This document shows, in pieces, positions 1 through 8,970 of a stretch of DNA of 62,796 nt; the first letter of the stretch is position 1; each line of letters starts with the position of its first letter. The DNA comes from Bacteroidota bacterium (lineage in GTDB: Bacteria; Bacteroidota; Bacteroidia; B-17B0; Aurantibacillaceae). The notes under the pieces were generated by a model, which did no database searches, was not told where the DNA came from, and worked only from the letters and a program-made list of their open reading frames with translations. The position numbers were made by a program, and so were the translations under genes. Location of the stretch: assembly GCA_021155905.1 (NCBI GenBank), contig JAJNBG010000019.1, positions 1-62,796 on the forward strand, in the 5' to 3' direction.

Positions 1-989
1 GTAAATAAATCACGTGCACGCATTTCTTCTTTACCATGGTTTTTACGGATATCTAAAAACTCATAAATATCAGCATGCCAAGGCTCTAAGTAAACAGCAA
101 TGGAACCTTTACGCTTTCCACCACCCTGATCAACGTAACGCGCTGTTTCGTTGAACACTTTCAGCATTGGTAAAATTCCGTTAGATGTACCGTTGGTTCC
201 TTTAATATAAGAACCGGTAGCACGCACTTTATGAATAGCTAAACCAATTCCTCCTGCAGATTGAGAAATACGGGCACATTGTTTCAACGTGTCGTAAATT
301 CCATCAATACTGTCATCTTTAGTTTGTAATAAAAAGCAAGAACTCATTTGCGGCTTTGGCGTACCGGCGTTGAATAAAGTTGGAGTCGCATGTGTAAACC
401 AACGCTCGCTCATTAAATTATACGTTTCAATAGCAGCTGTAATATCTTCTTTATGGATACCGATAGACACACGCATTAACATGTGTTGAGGGCGCTCGGT
501 AACTTTACCATGAGTTCTTAATAAATAAGAACGCTCCAATGTTTTAAAACCAAAATAATCGTAACCAAAATCTCTGTCATAAATAATAGACGAATCCAAT
601 AATTGCGCATTTTTCATCACAATTTCATAAACGTCATCGGCAATTAATGAAGCTTTCTGGTTTGTTTTCGGATCAATATATTTATATAAAATTTCTATCG
701 TTTTTGAAAACGATTTGATGGTGTTTTTATGCAGGTTACTTACCGCAATACGGGAAGCTAACTGAGCATAATCAGGATGTTTGGTAGTTAAGGAAGCTGC
801 AGTTTCTGCCGCTAAATTATCTAAATCAACAGTGCTTACGCCATCATATACACCATCGATTACTTTTTTTGCTACCTGGATCGGATCAACAAAACTTGGA
901 TCTAATCCATAGCTTAGTTTTTGAACGCGCGCTGTGATTTTGTCGAACTTCACAGTCTCCTGAGTGCCATCTCTTTTTATTACAAACAT
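1..989 (-). CDS. nrdA: Ribonucleoside-diphosphate reductase, large (alpha) subunit, truncated by window edge
   Basis: This is the catalytic subunit of class I ribonucleotide reductase, which reduces ribonucleoside diphosphates to deoxyribonucleotides in the cytoplasm. About 329 N-terminal residues are visible from the ATG at 989 and the reading frame runs off the left edge. The protein opens with an ATP-cone-like segment ([16 protein letters not shown]), which suggests allosteric control of overall activity by ATP/dATP. Further in are an MSSCFLL segment with the expected active-site-region cysteine, [14 protein letters not shown], and [20 protein letters not shown], all typical of class I large subunits. 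It lies 213 nt downstream of nrdB on the same strand and is probably co-transcribed with it. The family is certain; only the C-terminus is unseen. Confidence 0.95.
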   Translation of the reverse strand, partial: MFVIKRDGTQETVKFDKITARVQKLSYGLDPSFVDPIQVAKKVIDGVYDGVSTVDLDNLAAETAASLTTKHPDYAQLASRIAVSNLHKNTIKSFSKTIEILYKYIDPKTNQKASLIADDVYEIVMKNAQLLDSSIIYDRDFGYDYFGFKTLERSYLLRTHGKVTERPQHMLMRVSIGIHKEDITAAIETYNLMSERWFTHATPTLFNAGTPKPQMSSCFLLQTKDDSIDGIYDTLKQCARISQSAGGIGLAIHKVRATGSYIKGTNGTSNGILPMLKVFNETARYVDQGGGKRKGSIAVYLEPWHADIYEFLDIRKNHGKEEMRARDLF

Positions 990-1202
990 TTGCCTTTGGT
1001 TTTAATTGGTTTTACTTAGTTTTTGAGTATTGGTTTCCGTTATAACATTTTTCTTTATTTAATAAGCCTTTCAGAAGCTTTAAAAATTTTAACATTTAAA
1101 GAACGTATTTCCGGAGGTTAGTATTCCCGTACAAGATTTAAACCTTGTTCAATGATTTTCAATGAGATACGAATCAGGGAATTTAACCGACGAATTTTTT
1201 AC

Positions 1203-2174
1203 CTAAAAATCTTCATCCAGGTTAAATACGTTATTTTCTTCTTTATTGTTCATCACACCGGATTTTTGGTATTCAGCAACACGTTTTTCGAAGAAATTAG
1301 TCTTGCCCTGCAAAGAAATCATTTCCATAAAATCGAAAGGATTCACTGCATTATAGAATTTATCACAGCCTAAAGCCAGTAATAATCTATCGGCACAAAA
1401 CTCAATATATTGACACATTAAATCAGCATTCATTCCAATTAAACGAACCGGAATGGCATCTGATACAAATTCTTTTTCAATAGTAACCGCATCCGTAATG
1501 ATTTTAGTCACTTGCTCTTTTGGTAATTTATTTTGGATATGATCTGCATAAATCATACAGGCAAAATCACAGTGTAAACCTTCATCACGGGAAATCAGCT
1601 CATTACTGAAACTTAAACCCGGCATTAAACCACGTTTTTTCAACCAGAAAATAGAACAAAAAGAACCAGAAAAGAAAATCCCTTCAACTGCAGCAAAAGC
1701 GATTAAACGCTCTGCAAAAGTCCCGTTAGAGATCCATTTCAAAGCCCAGTCAGCTTTCTTACCAACGCATGGCACAGTTTCAACCGCGTGTAATAATTTA
1801 TCCTTTTCTACAGGATCTTTAATATAAGTATCAATTAATAAAGAATAGGTTTCTGAGTGGATGTTTTCCATCATCACCTGGAAGCCATAAAAGAAACGAG
1901 CCTCAGGATACTGAACTTCATTTAAGAAGTTGATCGCCAAATTTTCGTTAACGATTCCATCACTGGCAGCAAAAAATGCCAAAACATGTTTCACAAAATG
2001 ACGTTCGTTATCATTTAACTTATTATTCCAATCACCCATGTCATTGGATAAGTCAATTTCTTCGGCTGTCCAAAAACTCGCTTCTGATTTTTTATAATAT
2101 TCCCAGATGTCGTTGTGCTTGATCGGGAAGATAACAAAGCGGTCCTTGTTTTCTGCTAGTATCGGTTCTGTCAT
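1203..2174 (-). CDS. nrdB: Ribonucleoside-diphosphate reductase, small (beta) subunit, class Ia
   Basis: This subunit generates and stores the radical used by NrdA. The 323-residue length fits the short, eukaryote-like R2 proteins. The metal ligands can be read in the expected order: D41 (EEIDLS), E103 and H106 (MENIHSE), E164 (AAVEGIFF), E198 and H201 (RDEGLH). The radical tyrosine is Y110, so this is a tyrosyl-radical class Ia enzyme, not a class Ic protein lacking the tyrosine. The last residues (FNLDEDF) are the tail that docks into the large subunit. The ATG at 2174 is the only sensible start. The upstream 60 nt hold a perfect inverted repeat that could be an operator. Confidence 0.97.
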   Translation of the reverse strand: MTEPILAENKDRFVIFPIKHNDIWEYYKKSEASFWTAEEIDLSNDMGDWNNKLNDNERHFVKHVLAFFAASDGIVNENLAINFLNEVQYPEARFFYGFQVMMENIHSETYSLLIDTYIKDPVEKDKLLHAVETVPCVGKKADWALKWISNGTFAERLIAFAAVEGIFFSGSFCSIFWLKKRGLMPGLSFSNELISRDEGLHCDFACMIYADHIQNKLPKEQVTKIITDAVTIEKEFVSDAIPVRLIGMNADLMCQYIEFCADRLLLALGCDKFYNAVNPFDFMEMISLQGKTNFFEKRVAEYQKSGVMNNKEENNVFNLDEDF

Positions 2175-2198
2175 AATTCGGTCTTCTTTATATAGTGT

Positions 2199-2219
2199 AG
2201 CTTAATGATTTATTAAGCT
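2199..2219. promoter_or_regulatory. Perfect inverted repeat upstream of nrdB
   Basis: AGCTTAAT-N5-ATTAAGCT lies 25 nt before the nrdB start. A further copy of ATTAAGCTT occurs at 2289-2297 in the same upstream region, 77 bp from the copy at 2212. It does not match the NrdR box known from other bacteria. It may be an operator for the nrd operon or an mRNA-leader hairpin; the function is inferred only from its position. Confidence 0.35.
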
Positions 2220-2438
2220 TATTTAGTTTAAATCTTCGTTCTACAAATCTGATTAAAAATGATTGGATTTCCCGAAAATGAAATTAACATTAAGCTTGTT
2301 TTTTTAACATTGCGAAAAGTGCAACCAACCTTAAAAAACGGGCAACCGGCTTATCTGTCAAGCAATTGAACGAATTATAAAAAATAATGAAAAATAATTG
2401 TTTGTTGTATTTATTTTTTTGCTAAGGAGGTTTACAAA

Positions 2439-2483
2439 ATGTATTTTTTTGTGGCGGAATCAGTCCGGATGATGGGTCATTAA
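2439..2483 (+). CDS. Possible 14-codon peptide with a strong Shine-Dalgarno sequence
   Basis: TAAGGAGG is placed 8 nt before an ATG that opens a 14-codon frame (MYFFVAESVRMMGH) ending in TAA. Strong Shine-Dalgarno sequences are uncommon before genes of this window, so the site stands out. It could be a leader or regulatory peptide, but the frame is too short for coding statistics. It lies 200 nt upstream of the DUF5606 gene on the same strand. The combination may be chance. Confidence 0.25.
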   Translation: MYFFVAESVRMMGH

Positions 2484-2648
2484 AGCCATTCAGCGATAAC
2501 TTACTTGCGCAATGGTGAAAATATTTTAGTCGTAACAAAAATGGAATATATCTGTAGAAATAAATTAAAGGTGATTTATGTAATAAAGTAAATCAAAACG
2601 GGGATGTTTAATTTTTATCGATTTATAGGGTTAATATTAAAAAAGTAC

Positions 2649-2656
2649 TATTTTTG
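2649..2656 (+). promoter_or_regulatory. Bacteroidota-type -7 promoter element for the DUF5606 gene
   Basis: TATTTTTG matches the TAnnTTTG consensus exactly and lies 24 nt before the ATG at 2681. No clear TTG -33 element is seen at the usual 19-nt spacing. Confidence 0.45.
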
Positions 2657-2680
2657 TTATCTAAATTTTAAAAAAGAACG

Positions 2681-3229
2681 ATGATTGATTTAACAGGAAT
2701 TATTGCCATTAGTGGACAACCGGGATTATATAAAGTGGTTGCTCAATCTAAAAACGGAATTATTGTAGAAGGATTAGCAGACAAAAAACGAACTTCTATT
2801 AGCTCTACTGCTAAAGTAAGTTCATTAGAAGATATTAGCATGTTCACAACAGGAGAAGACAAACCGGTTGCTGAGATCATGAAAGCGATATATGATAAAG
2901 AAAAAGGCGGCGCAAGTATTGATGCGAAAGCAGATGATAAAGCAGTTGCAGCCTATTTTGAGTCTGTTTTACCGGATTATGATAAAGAACGTGTTTACAC
3001 AAGTAACATGCGTAAATTGTTTAACTGGTACAACGGCTTACAGAGTTCCGGTAATTTAAAAATTAAAGAAACTGAAACTGCTGAAGAATCGGCGGAAAAG
3101 AAAATTGTAAAAGCAGCGACTGAGAAAAAAGCAGCCGCTAAGAAAACAGCTACTAAAGATACTACCAAAACAAAAACAAGCACAGGTGTTAAGAAAACTG
3201 CCGGTGTTAGAAAAACAGGCGTAGCTTAA
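2681..3229 (+). CDS. DUF5606-family protein with Lys/Ala/Thr-rich tail
   Basis: The function is unknown. Residues 1-120 read as the compact DUF5606 domain that is common in Bacteroidota, starting MIDLTGIIAISGQPGLYK and ending around NMRKLFNWYNGL. No signal peptide or membrane segment is present, so the protein is probably cytoplasmic. Residues from about 125 to 182 form a highly basic, low-complexity tail of Lys, Ala and Thr resembling histone-H1-like tails, which could bind nucleic acid; that is inference only. A perfect TAnnTTTG element precedes it and an intrinsic terminator follows, so it is probably a single-gene transcript. Confidence 0.85.
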   Translation: MIDLTGIIAISGQPGLYKVVAQSKNGIIVEGLADKKRTSISSTAKVSSLEDISMFTTGEDKPVAEIMKAIYDKEKGGASIDAKADDKAVAAYFESVLPDYDKERVYTSNMRKLFNWYNGLQSSGNLKIKETETAEESAEKKIVKAATEKKAAAKKTATKDTTKTKTSTGVKKTAGVRKTGVA

Positions 3230-3251
3230 TCAGCTTACTATTATATTATTG

Positions 3252-3284
3252 AAAGCCCTTTCGAAAGAGAGGGCTTTTTTTATT
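3252..3284 (+). terminator. Intrinsic terminator after the DUF5606 gene
   Basis: AAAGCCCT and AGGGCTTT form an 8-bp stem around a 10-nt loop and are followed by a T-rich run. It starts 22 nt after the stop codon at 3229. Confidence 0.85.
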
Positions 3285-3290
3285 TTATTC

Positions 3291-3383
3291 AATTCCCCCT
3301 TCGAAAGGGGGTGCCTGGAAGGCGGGGGATATAATAAACAAAACATCCTCCGTCCTGCGGACACCTCCTTCAAAGGAGGAATT
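3291..3383. repeat. Intergenic element made of two diverged inverted 40-bp units
   Basis: The left unit (3291-3332) begins AATTCCCCCTTCGAAAGGGG. The right unit (3343-3383), read on the other strand, begins AATTCCTCCTTTGAAGGAGG. The two align along their whole length, including GGTGCC/GGTGTC and GCGGGGGAT/ACGGAGGAT. Each unit also contains its own small hairpin. The unit resembles intergenic repeats I know to be common in Bacteroidota genomes. Confidence 0.75.
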
Positions 3384-3404
3384 GTTTTAAGTTCATTAAT
3401 AAAT

Positions 3405-3458
3405 AGTCATGCCGATTGATTCAGCACCCCAGGGATCCTGAAACAAGTTCAGTGTGGC
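3405..3458. repeat. Diverged copy of the GTCATGCTGAA-type intergenic repeat
   Basis: It begins GTCATGCCGATTGATTCAGC and ends with CCTGAAACAAGTTCAGTGTG. It matches the better-preserved copy at 33998-34052 in the same order and spacing. It lies directly before the M3 peptidase gene and may contribute to its leader. Confidence 0.7.
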
Positions 3459-3470
3459 GTATAATGTTTT

Positions 3471-5207
3471 ATGACTAAAAACCTTTATCTTCAATCCCAT
3501 CAAATTAAAACGTTTATGAATCGCCATTATCTTTCAGAAGATTTCAGAGTAACTAATTGGGAAAACTTACAGCCCTTTTTTGAAGAATTAAAAGCCAGGA
3601 AGATAAACTCTGTTGGCGAACTGAAACGATGGATGAAAGACCACAGTGAACTCGAAGCCGTTTTAAATGAAGACGGTGCCTGGCGTTACATTAAAATGAC
3701 CTGCAATACCCAAAACGAAGAACTGCAGGAATCCTTCAATTATTTTGTTACTGAAATAGAACCGCATATTTCTCCATACAACAACGACCTGAATAAAAAA
3801 CTGATCGATTGTCCTTTTGTGGATGAACTGGAAAAAGACACTTATTTTGTTTTTGTGCGCGGCGTTAAAAAAAGCATTGAACTTTACAGGCAGGAAAACA
3901 TTGCGTTGAATACGGAGCTTCGTCAAAAAGAACAGGAATACGGTAACATTTCTGCTGCGCAAACCATTACCTATAAGAAAGAGGAAATCACCCTACAGAA
4001 AGCGGCCACTTATTTTAAAAGCAACGACCGTGGATTGCGTGAATCCATTTACCACCAAATTCAGACGCGTCGTGCGGAAGATGAAGAAGAGCTAAACAAA
4101 TTATATGACGAATTAATTGAGTTGCGCCACCAGGTTGCTTTGAATACCGGCTTTGCCAATTACAGGGATTTTAAGCATGAAGAATTGGGCCGCTTTGATT
4201 ATACGGTGCAAGACTGCTATAGTTTCCACGATGCAATTCAGCAGCATATTGTTCCCTTAGTAAAGCAAAACGAACAGGCGCGCAAAGATGCTTTGAAACT
4301 GGATGTATACCGGCCATGGGACAAAGATGTTGATACGGAAGGCAAAGAACCATTAACACCATTTACAACAGGCGAGGACCTGGCAGAAAAAACAATCACC
4401 TGTTTCAACAACATTGATCCGTATTTTGCGGATTGCATCAAAACCATGCGGGAAATGAAACGCCTCGATCTGGAATCACGCATTGGTAAAGCCCCGGGAG
4501 GTTATAATTACCCTTTAATGGAAACCGACGTGCCTTTTATATTTATGAACGCCGTTGGTTTACATCGCGATATGGTAACCATGGTACACGAAGGAGGACA
4601 TGCCGTACATGCGTTTTTAGCAGCTGACCTTGAACTCACCGAATTTAAAAGTACGCCAAGCGAGGTAGCAGAGCTCGCCAGTATGAGCATGGAGCTGATC
4701 AGTATGGAACACTGGGAACCATTTTTTCCAAATCCGGAAGATCTGAAGCGAGCTAAAAAAGAACAATTGAATGATGTCCTCAAAGGCTTACCATGGATTG
4801 CTTCCATTGATAAGTTCCAACATTGGATCTACACAAATCCTAAACATACATTAGCAGAACGTTATGAAGCGTGGATGAAAATTTGTAAAGATTTTGGCAC
4901 CGGTGTGGTGGATTATAAAGGTTTAGAAAATAATTTACAGCGTTCCTGGCAGGCTCAATTGCATTTATACGAAGTACCTTTCTATTATATTGAATACGGC
5001 ATGGCTCAATTAGGAGCTATCGCTATGTGGCGCAGCTACAAACTAAATCCAAAACAGGCATTGGAGAATTACAAAAAAGCCCTGGCTCTTGGATACACTA
5101 AAACTATTCCTGAACTATATAAAGCAGCTGGTATCCAATTCGACTTCTCTCCCGCTTATGTAAAAGAGCTCGCAGATTTTGTGAAGAAGGAGTATGAAGC
5201 TTTGTAA
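3471..5207 (+). CDS. M3-family oligoendopeptidase (PepF-like zinc peptidase)
   Basis: This is a cytoplasmic metallopeptidase that trims short peptides. The zinc-binding motif HEGGH is at residues 373-377, followed by a candidate third ligand, glutamate 401, in SEVAELASMSME, as expected for family M3. The 578-residue length and the mostly helical N-terminal half fit the oligoendopeptidase F branch. There is no signal peptide. The ATG at 3471 gives MTKNLYLQSHQIKTFMNRHY; an internal ATG at 3516 is an alternative start. The gene stands alone, with a repeat element immediately upstream. Confidence 0.9.
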   Translation: MTKNLYLQSHQIKTFMNRHYLSEDFRVTNWENLQPFFEELKARKINSVGELKRWMKDHSELEAVLNEDGAWRYIKMTCNTQNEELQESFNYFVTEIEPHISPYNNDLNKKLIDCPFVDELEKDTYFVFVRGVKKSIELYRQENIALNTELRQKEQEYGNISAAQTITYKKEEITLQKAATYFKSNDRGLRESIYHQIQTRRAEDEEELNKLYDELIELRHQVALNTGFANYRDFKHEELGRFDYTVQDCYSFHDAIQQHIVPLVKQNEQARKDALKLDVYRPWDKDVDTEGKEPLTPFTTGEDLAEKTITCFNNIDPYFADCIKTMREMKRLDLESRIGKAPGGYNYPLMETDVPFIFMNAVGLHRDMVTMVHEGGHAVHAFLAADLELTEFKSTPSEVAELASMSMELISMEHWEPFFPNPEDLKRAKKEQLNDVLKGLPWIASIDKFQHWIYTNPKHTLAERYEAWMKICKDFGTGVVDYKGLENNLQRSWQAQLHLYEVPFYYIEYGMAQLGAIAMWRSYKLNPKQALENYKKALALGYTKTIPELYKAAGIQFDFSPAYVKELADFVKKEYEAL

Positions 5208-5326
5208 GTGTAATTGTGCATTCTGAAATTGAGTTTGAATTAAACACAATTTAACCTGATTTATCACGTTCTGTATAAAAAACTATTTGAACGCATTTTT
5301 ACTAAAGGCTCGCTAACCGATAAACC

Positions 5327-5354
5327 ACTGAAAGTGTGAGCACTTGCTTTCAGT
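5327..5354 (+). promoter_or_regulatory. Inverted repeat just upstream of the lipoprotein gene
   Basis: ACTGAAAG and CTTTCAGT are 8-bp perfect arms around a 12-nt loop. An inner pair, AAGTG-TGAG-CACTT, could fold instead. The element ends 11 nt before the ATG at 5366, so it could be an operator or a leader hairpin affecting ribosome access. Confidence 0.35.
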
Positions 5355-5365
5355 AAAACGTAAAC

Positions 5366-6058
5366 ATGAAAAAAATAGTTTTAATGAGTGCCTGCGTGAT
5401 AGGGATCGGCATTTATTCCTGCAAAAAAGATCCAAAAAAAATAATTCACGAAGACTCTGTTAATGAAGCTGCTAAAACCTATCCTAATTATGCCAATTTA
5501 AAAGCCGGAAATTACTGGATATATGAGCGTTTCGAGATTGATCCTTCTGGCAACGCAACTTCCATTCATATTATTGATAGTTGTTATGTTGAGAAGGACA
5601 CACTAATAAATGGCTATCTTTCTTATAAATACTCGTTGCCGGGCGGATATCCAAATATCGGCACAAATCAATCGCCAAATGTTTTTGTTTATTTAAGAGA
5701 CTCTTTAAGTTATCTCATAGATGCAATACACGGAGATATACTATTTTCTTCTGAAGATTTCACAACTCTTTTTGCAACTTCGACCTACGTACAACCCCCA
5801 AATGATACAGTGTACGTATATCAACAAAAAATGGGAGATAAAGATTTAAATATCACAACACAGGCTGGCACTTTTATAACATCAAGTATGAAGGGAATAT
5901 ACAAGATGTACCCTAATTATAATTCATGTGCTAATAACATAAGAACTATAGATACGAGGTACGCGGAAAACGTCGGAAAAATATCAGAAGGTTTTCAGTT
6001 TTTTACAGGAAATTGCAATCATTGGGAAAGACGATTAATACGCTATCACTTTAACTAA
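5366..6058 (+). CDS. Lipoprotein of unknown function
   Basis: I do not recognise the family. The first 20 residues form a lipoprotein signal with a lipobox ending in YSC, and the acylated cysteine is followed by KKDPKK. The mature 210 residues are mainly beta-type and contain aromatic-rich stretches such as AGNYWIYERFEIDP and a pair of late cysteines. The phrase NYWIYERF is reminiscent of small secreted Bacteroidota lipoproteins of unknown role. It is a single gene, convergent with cphA and separated from it by a terminator. Confidence 0.7.
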   Translation: MKKIVLMSACVIGIGIYSCKKDPKKIIHEDSVNEAAKTYPNYANLKAGNYWIYERFEIDPSGNATSIHIIDSCYVEKDTLINGYLSYKYSLPGGYPNIGTNQSPNVFVYLRDSLSYLIDAIHGDILFSSEDFTTLFATSTYVQPPNDTVYVYQQKMGDKDLNITTQAGTFITSSMKGIYKMYPNYNSCANNIRTIDTRYAENVGKISEGFQFFTGNCNHWERRLIRYHFN

Positions 6059-6060
6059 TA

Positions 6061-6096
6061 AAAAGGTCCCGTTGCATTCTGGCAATGGGACCTTTT
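6061..6096. terminator. Bidirectional terminator between lipoprotein gene and cphA
   Basis: AAAAGGTCCC-G-TTGC pairs with GCAA-T-GGGACCTTTT around a short loop. The stem has A and T runs on its two sides, so it can serve both convergent genes (stops at 6058 on + and 6116 on -). Confidence 0.8.
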
Positions 6097-6115
6097 ACTT
6101 AATTACTTTTTTTGA

Positions 6116-8734
6116 CTATTTCCCTGCTCTCTCCTTATCCAGGTATGAATTCACCACCTCAATGGCGTTATCAATTACGTCGCTTAATGCTACTATAAAA
6201 GAACCCGGTTTGGCAATGCTGAAAGCATGATTTAAAGCATCTACTTCTTTTGGAACATATTCATAAGATGTTTCAGGGCTCACCTGTTTGATGCCGTCCA
6301 CTAAAAGTTGCACAATCTCTTCTGCCTGTCTGCCTCTCAAAAATTTATCCTGCCGAATAATAATGTGATCGAACATTTCAGCAGAAATTCTTCCCATCTG
6401 TCTTATGTCATCATCACGGCGGTCACCGGTACCTGTAATGATCCCGATTTTTGAAGTAGATTCAACCGTTGATAAATATTCTTTAATCCCGCGGAACCCA
6501 TCCGGATTATGCGCAAAATCAATCATGACCTTATATTCTTTAAAGTCAAATATATTCATGCGTCCGGGTGTTTGAGCTGCAGACGGAATAAACGTCTCCA
6601 GGCTTGTAGCAATATCTTCCGTAGCAAAACCATATACGTATGTCGCCAGCGTAGCTGCCAATACATTCTGTATCATAAAGGATACCCGTCCGCCAAAAGT
6701 TAAAGGAACATTAGTGACCTTTTGCACTCTGAATTTCCAGTCGCCTTTTTTGATCGTAATAAATCCATTCTCATAAATAGCAGCAATTCCGCCCTGTCTG
6801 CAATGTTCTTTTACAACAGGGTTGTTCTCATTCATACTAAAGTACGCTAAATTGCAGCTTGCGCTTTTTCCGACGCTCACGCAATATTCGTTGTCCGCAT
6901 TCAGAACAGCATAACCATCCCGCTTGACACTTTCCACAACAACTCCCTTTACACGGGCCATGTCTTTTAATGTATTGATATCAGAAAGCCCCATATGATC
7001 TTCCTGTATATTTGTTACCACAGCTACATCACATCTGCCAAATCCAAGGCCTGCCCTTAAAATACCTCCACGGGCTGTTTCCAACACGGCAAACTCTACC
7101 GTCGGGTCCTTTAATATAAACTCTGCACTCATCGGCCCGGTTGTATCTCCTTTGGTCATCATCGAATTTCCAACGTAAATTCCATCACTGGTTGTGAAAC
7201 CAACCTTGAATCCGTTATTCTTGACAATATGCGCGATTAAACGGGTAGTAGTGGTTTTGCCGTTAGTGCCCGTGATGGCAATGATTGGTATTCTGCATGA
7301 CTTGCCCGTAGGATATAACATATCGATTACTGGCGCTGCTACATTTCTTGGCAAGCCTTTCGCCGGAGCTAAATGCATCCGGAAACCGGGAGCTGCATTT
7401 ACTTCCAGGACAACTCCACCCGTAACCTCCAAAGGCTCACTTAAATTGGATGCCATGATGTCAATACCGCAAATATCCAGGCCAATCACACGGGAAATAC
7501 GTTCACAAATAAAAATGTTATGCGGATGTACAATGTCCGTGATGTCTGTAGACGTTCCACCTGTACTCAGGTTAGCGGTTCCTTTCAGATAACACAATTC
7601 GTCTGTTTTTAATACAGTATCCAGCGTATATTCTTTCTTCGCCAGTTGATCCAGCGTTTCGCGGTCTACACTAATTTCCGTCAACACATTTTCGTGCCCG
7701 TAACCTCTTCGTGGATCTAAATTTTCTTTATCAATCAATTGTTGTATAGTCGATTTTCCATCGCCTTTTACATGAGCAGGCTCCCTTAAAGCCGCTGCAA
7801 TAAAACGGTTATTAATTACCAGAACCCTGAAATCGTAACCTGTAATAAATTTCTCAATAATAATCTTTCGTGAATACTTTTTAGCATGTTCAAAAGCTTC
7901 TTTGGCTTCTTCCAGCGTTTTTACATTAATAGAAGCTCCTTTACCGTGGTTACCATCCAGGGGTTTAAATACCAATGGGAAACCAACACTATTCACAGCT
8001 TCTTCCAATGCATCCGGATCAGAAATACAAACTCCTTTAGCGACAGGGATGGCTGCATCCTTCAACATTTTTTTCGTTTCATCCTTATTACTTGCAAGAT
8101 CAACAGCGATGGAACTGGTACGATCCGTCATGGTTGCTCTGAAACGAACCTGGTTTTTCCCATAACCCAATTGCACCAATGATTCTGAATTAACACGAAT
8201 GAATGGAATATCGCGGGCAATCGCCTCATCAACAATCGATCCCGTGCTTGGACCAAAACGAACGCTTTCACGCAATTCACGCATTTTACGTATGTCGCTT
8301 TCTATGTCGTAGGGTTCACCGGCGATTAAATGTTCGGCCACTTTCACTGCTGCTTTGGCAGCATATACGCCAACCGCCTCTTCCATATAGGAGAACACAA
8401 CATTATAAACACCCTTCTTACCTGTGCTTCTTGTTCTTCCAAAACCACACTCCATTCCGGCCAGAGTCTGTAATTCAAGTGCGATATGTTCGATTACATG
8501 TCCCATCCAGGTGCCATCCTTGATACGAACAAGCAATCCGCCTTCCTTGCCTTCTGAACAACGGTGTTCCATTAAACTCGGAATTAATTCCATAATACGC
8601 TTATCGAACCCATCTATCTTATTTGTCGGACGCTCTTCAAGGTCTTCCAGATCCAGCTTCATCACAATTAATTTCTTCCTTGCTATAGACCAGTAGTTAG
8701 GTCCGCGCATTACTTTTATTTCAATAATTTTCAT
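6116..8734 (-). CDS. cphA: Cyanophycin synthetase
   Basis: The enzyme makes cyanophycin, a poly-aspartate with arginine side chains, from Asp, Arg and ATP in the cytoplasm. The 872 residues show the full family layout. An N-terminal domain spans about 1-160. An ATP-grasp domain follows, with KPLDGNHGKG at 257-266 and LEVNAAPGFRMH at 443-454. A Mur-ligase-like domain then carries the P-loop [10 protein letters not shown] at 489-498, the TTGP segment near 531-534, and the closing MIDFAHNPDG region. Both ATP-using sites look intact, so both addition steps should work. It is divergent from cphB with 236 nt between them and convergent with a lipoprotein gene. Confidence 0.96.
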   Translation of the reverse strand: MKIIEIKVMRGPNYWSIARKKLIVMKLDLEDLEERPTNKIDGFDKRIMELIPSLMEHRCSEGKEGGLLVRIKDGTWMGHVIEHIALELQTLAGMECGFGRTRSTGKKGVYNVVFSYMEEAVGVYAAKAAVKVAEHLIAGEPYDIESDIRKMRELRESVRFGPSTGSIVDEAIARDIPFIRVNSESLVQLGYGKNQVRFRATMTDRTSSIAVDLASNKDETKKMLKDAAIPVAKGVCISDPDALEEAVNSVGFPLVFKPLDGNHGKGASINVKTLEEAKEAFEHAKKYSRKIIIEKFITGYDFRVLVINNRFIAAALREPAHVKGDGKSTIQQLIDKENLDPRRGYGHENVLTEISVDRETLDQLAKKEYTLDTVLKTDELCYLKGTANLSTGGTSTDITDIVHPHNIFICERISRVIGLDICGIDIMASNLSEPLEVTGGVVLEVNAAPGFRMHLAPAKGLPRNVAAPVIDMLYPTGKSCRIPIIAITGTNGKTTTTRLIAHIVKNNGFKVGFTTSDGIYVGNSMMTKGDTTGPMSAEFILKDPTVEFAVLETARGGILRAGLGFGRCDVAVVTNIQEDHMGLSDINTLKDMARVKGVVVESVKRDGYAVLNADNEYCVSVGKSASCNLAYFSMNENNPVVKEHCRQGGIAAIYENGFITIKKGDWKFRVQKVTNVPLTFGGRVSFMIQNVLAATLATYVYGFATEDIATSLETFIPSAAQTPGRMNIFDFKEYKVMIDFAHNPDGFRGIKEYLSTVESTSKIGIITGTGDRRDDDIRQMGRISAEMFDHIIIRQDKFLRGRQAEEIVQLLVDGIKQVSPETSYEYVPKEVDALNHAFSIAKPGSFIVALSDVIDNAIEVVNSYLDKERAGK

Positions 8735-8923
8735 ATAGTACCGTTTCTTAAATTAATCTCATCGTAAAAAACCCTCAACAAGGGCTTGCATAATAGCAAC
8801 AATTATCCTTACCAGTCTTACATAAATGCGATGGGACCTGTCTTTTTCTTAAATGTAGGCTATGTTTTTTATATAAACAATTTAATGTTTAAAATAATGA
8901 TAGGATCTTTTGTCTAAATTATC

Positions 8924-8953
8924 TTGCTTTTAGTAGATTTTACGATAGTTTTA
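8924..8953 (+). promoter_or_regulatory. Candidate promoter of cphB
   Basis: TTG at 8924-8926, a 19-nt spacer and TAGTTTTA at 8946-8953 match the Bacteroidota -33/-7 arrangement with one mismatch (final A for G). The predicted start of transcription leaves a leader of only about 10 nt before the ATG at 8971. Confidence 0.35.
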
Positions 8954-8970
8954 CATTAAATTTAATTGCT

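Larger units (their letters stand above)
2175..2680. other. 506-bp divergent intergenic region between nrdB and the DUF5606 gene
   Basis: This stretch carries the promoters of two divergent genes. Visible in it are the inverted repeat next to nrdB, a very small ORF with a strong Shine-Dalgarno sequence (2439-2483), and a TATTTTTG element just before the DUF5606 gene. I found no tRNA-like or other structured RNA in it by eye. Confidence 0.6.

Noticed and set aside
1152..1373. 73-codon frame on the plus strand opposite the end of nrdB
   Set aside because: It runs antisense through the conserved nrdB C-terminus, and its composition (FFF, IIE) reflects the AT-rich complement. It has no recognisable domain.
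7194..8523. Several plus-strand frames opposite cphA
   Set aside because: They overlap one another in different frames and lie inside the conserved ATP-grasp and Mur-ligase-like domains of cphA.
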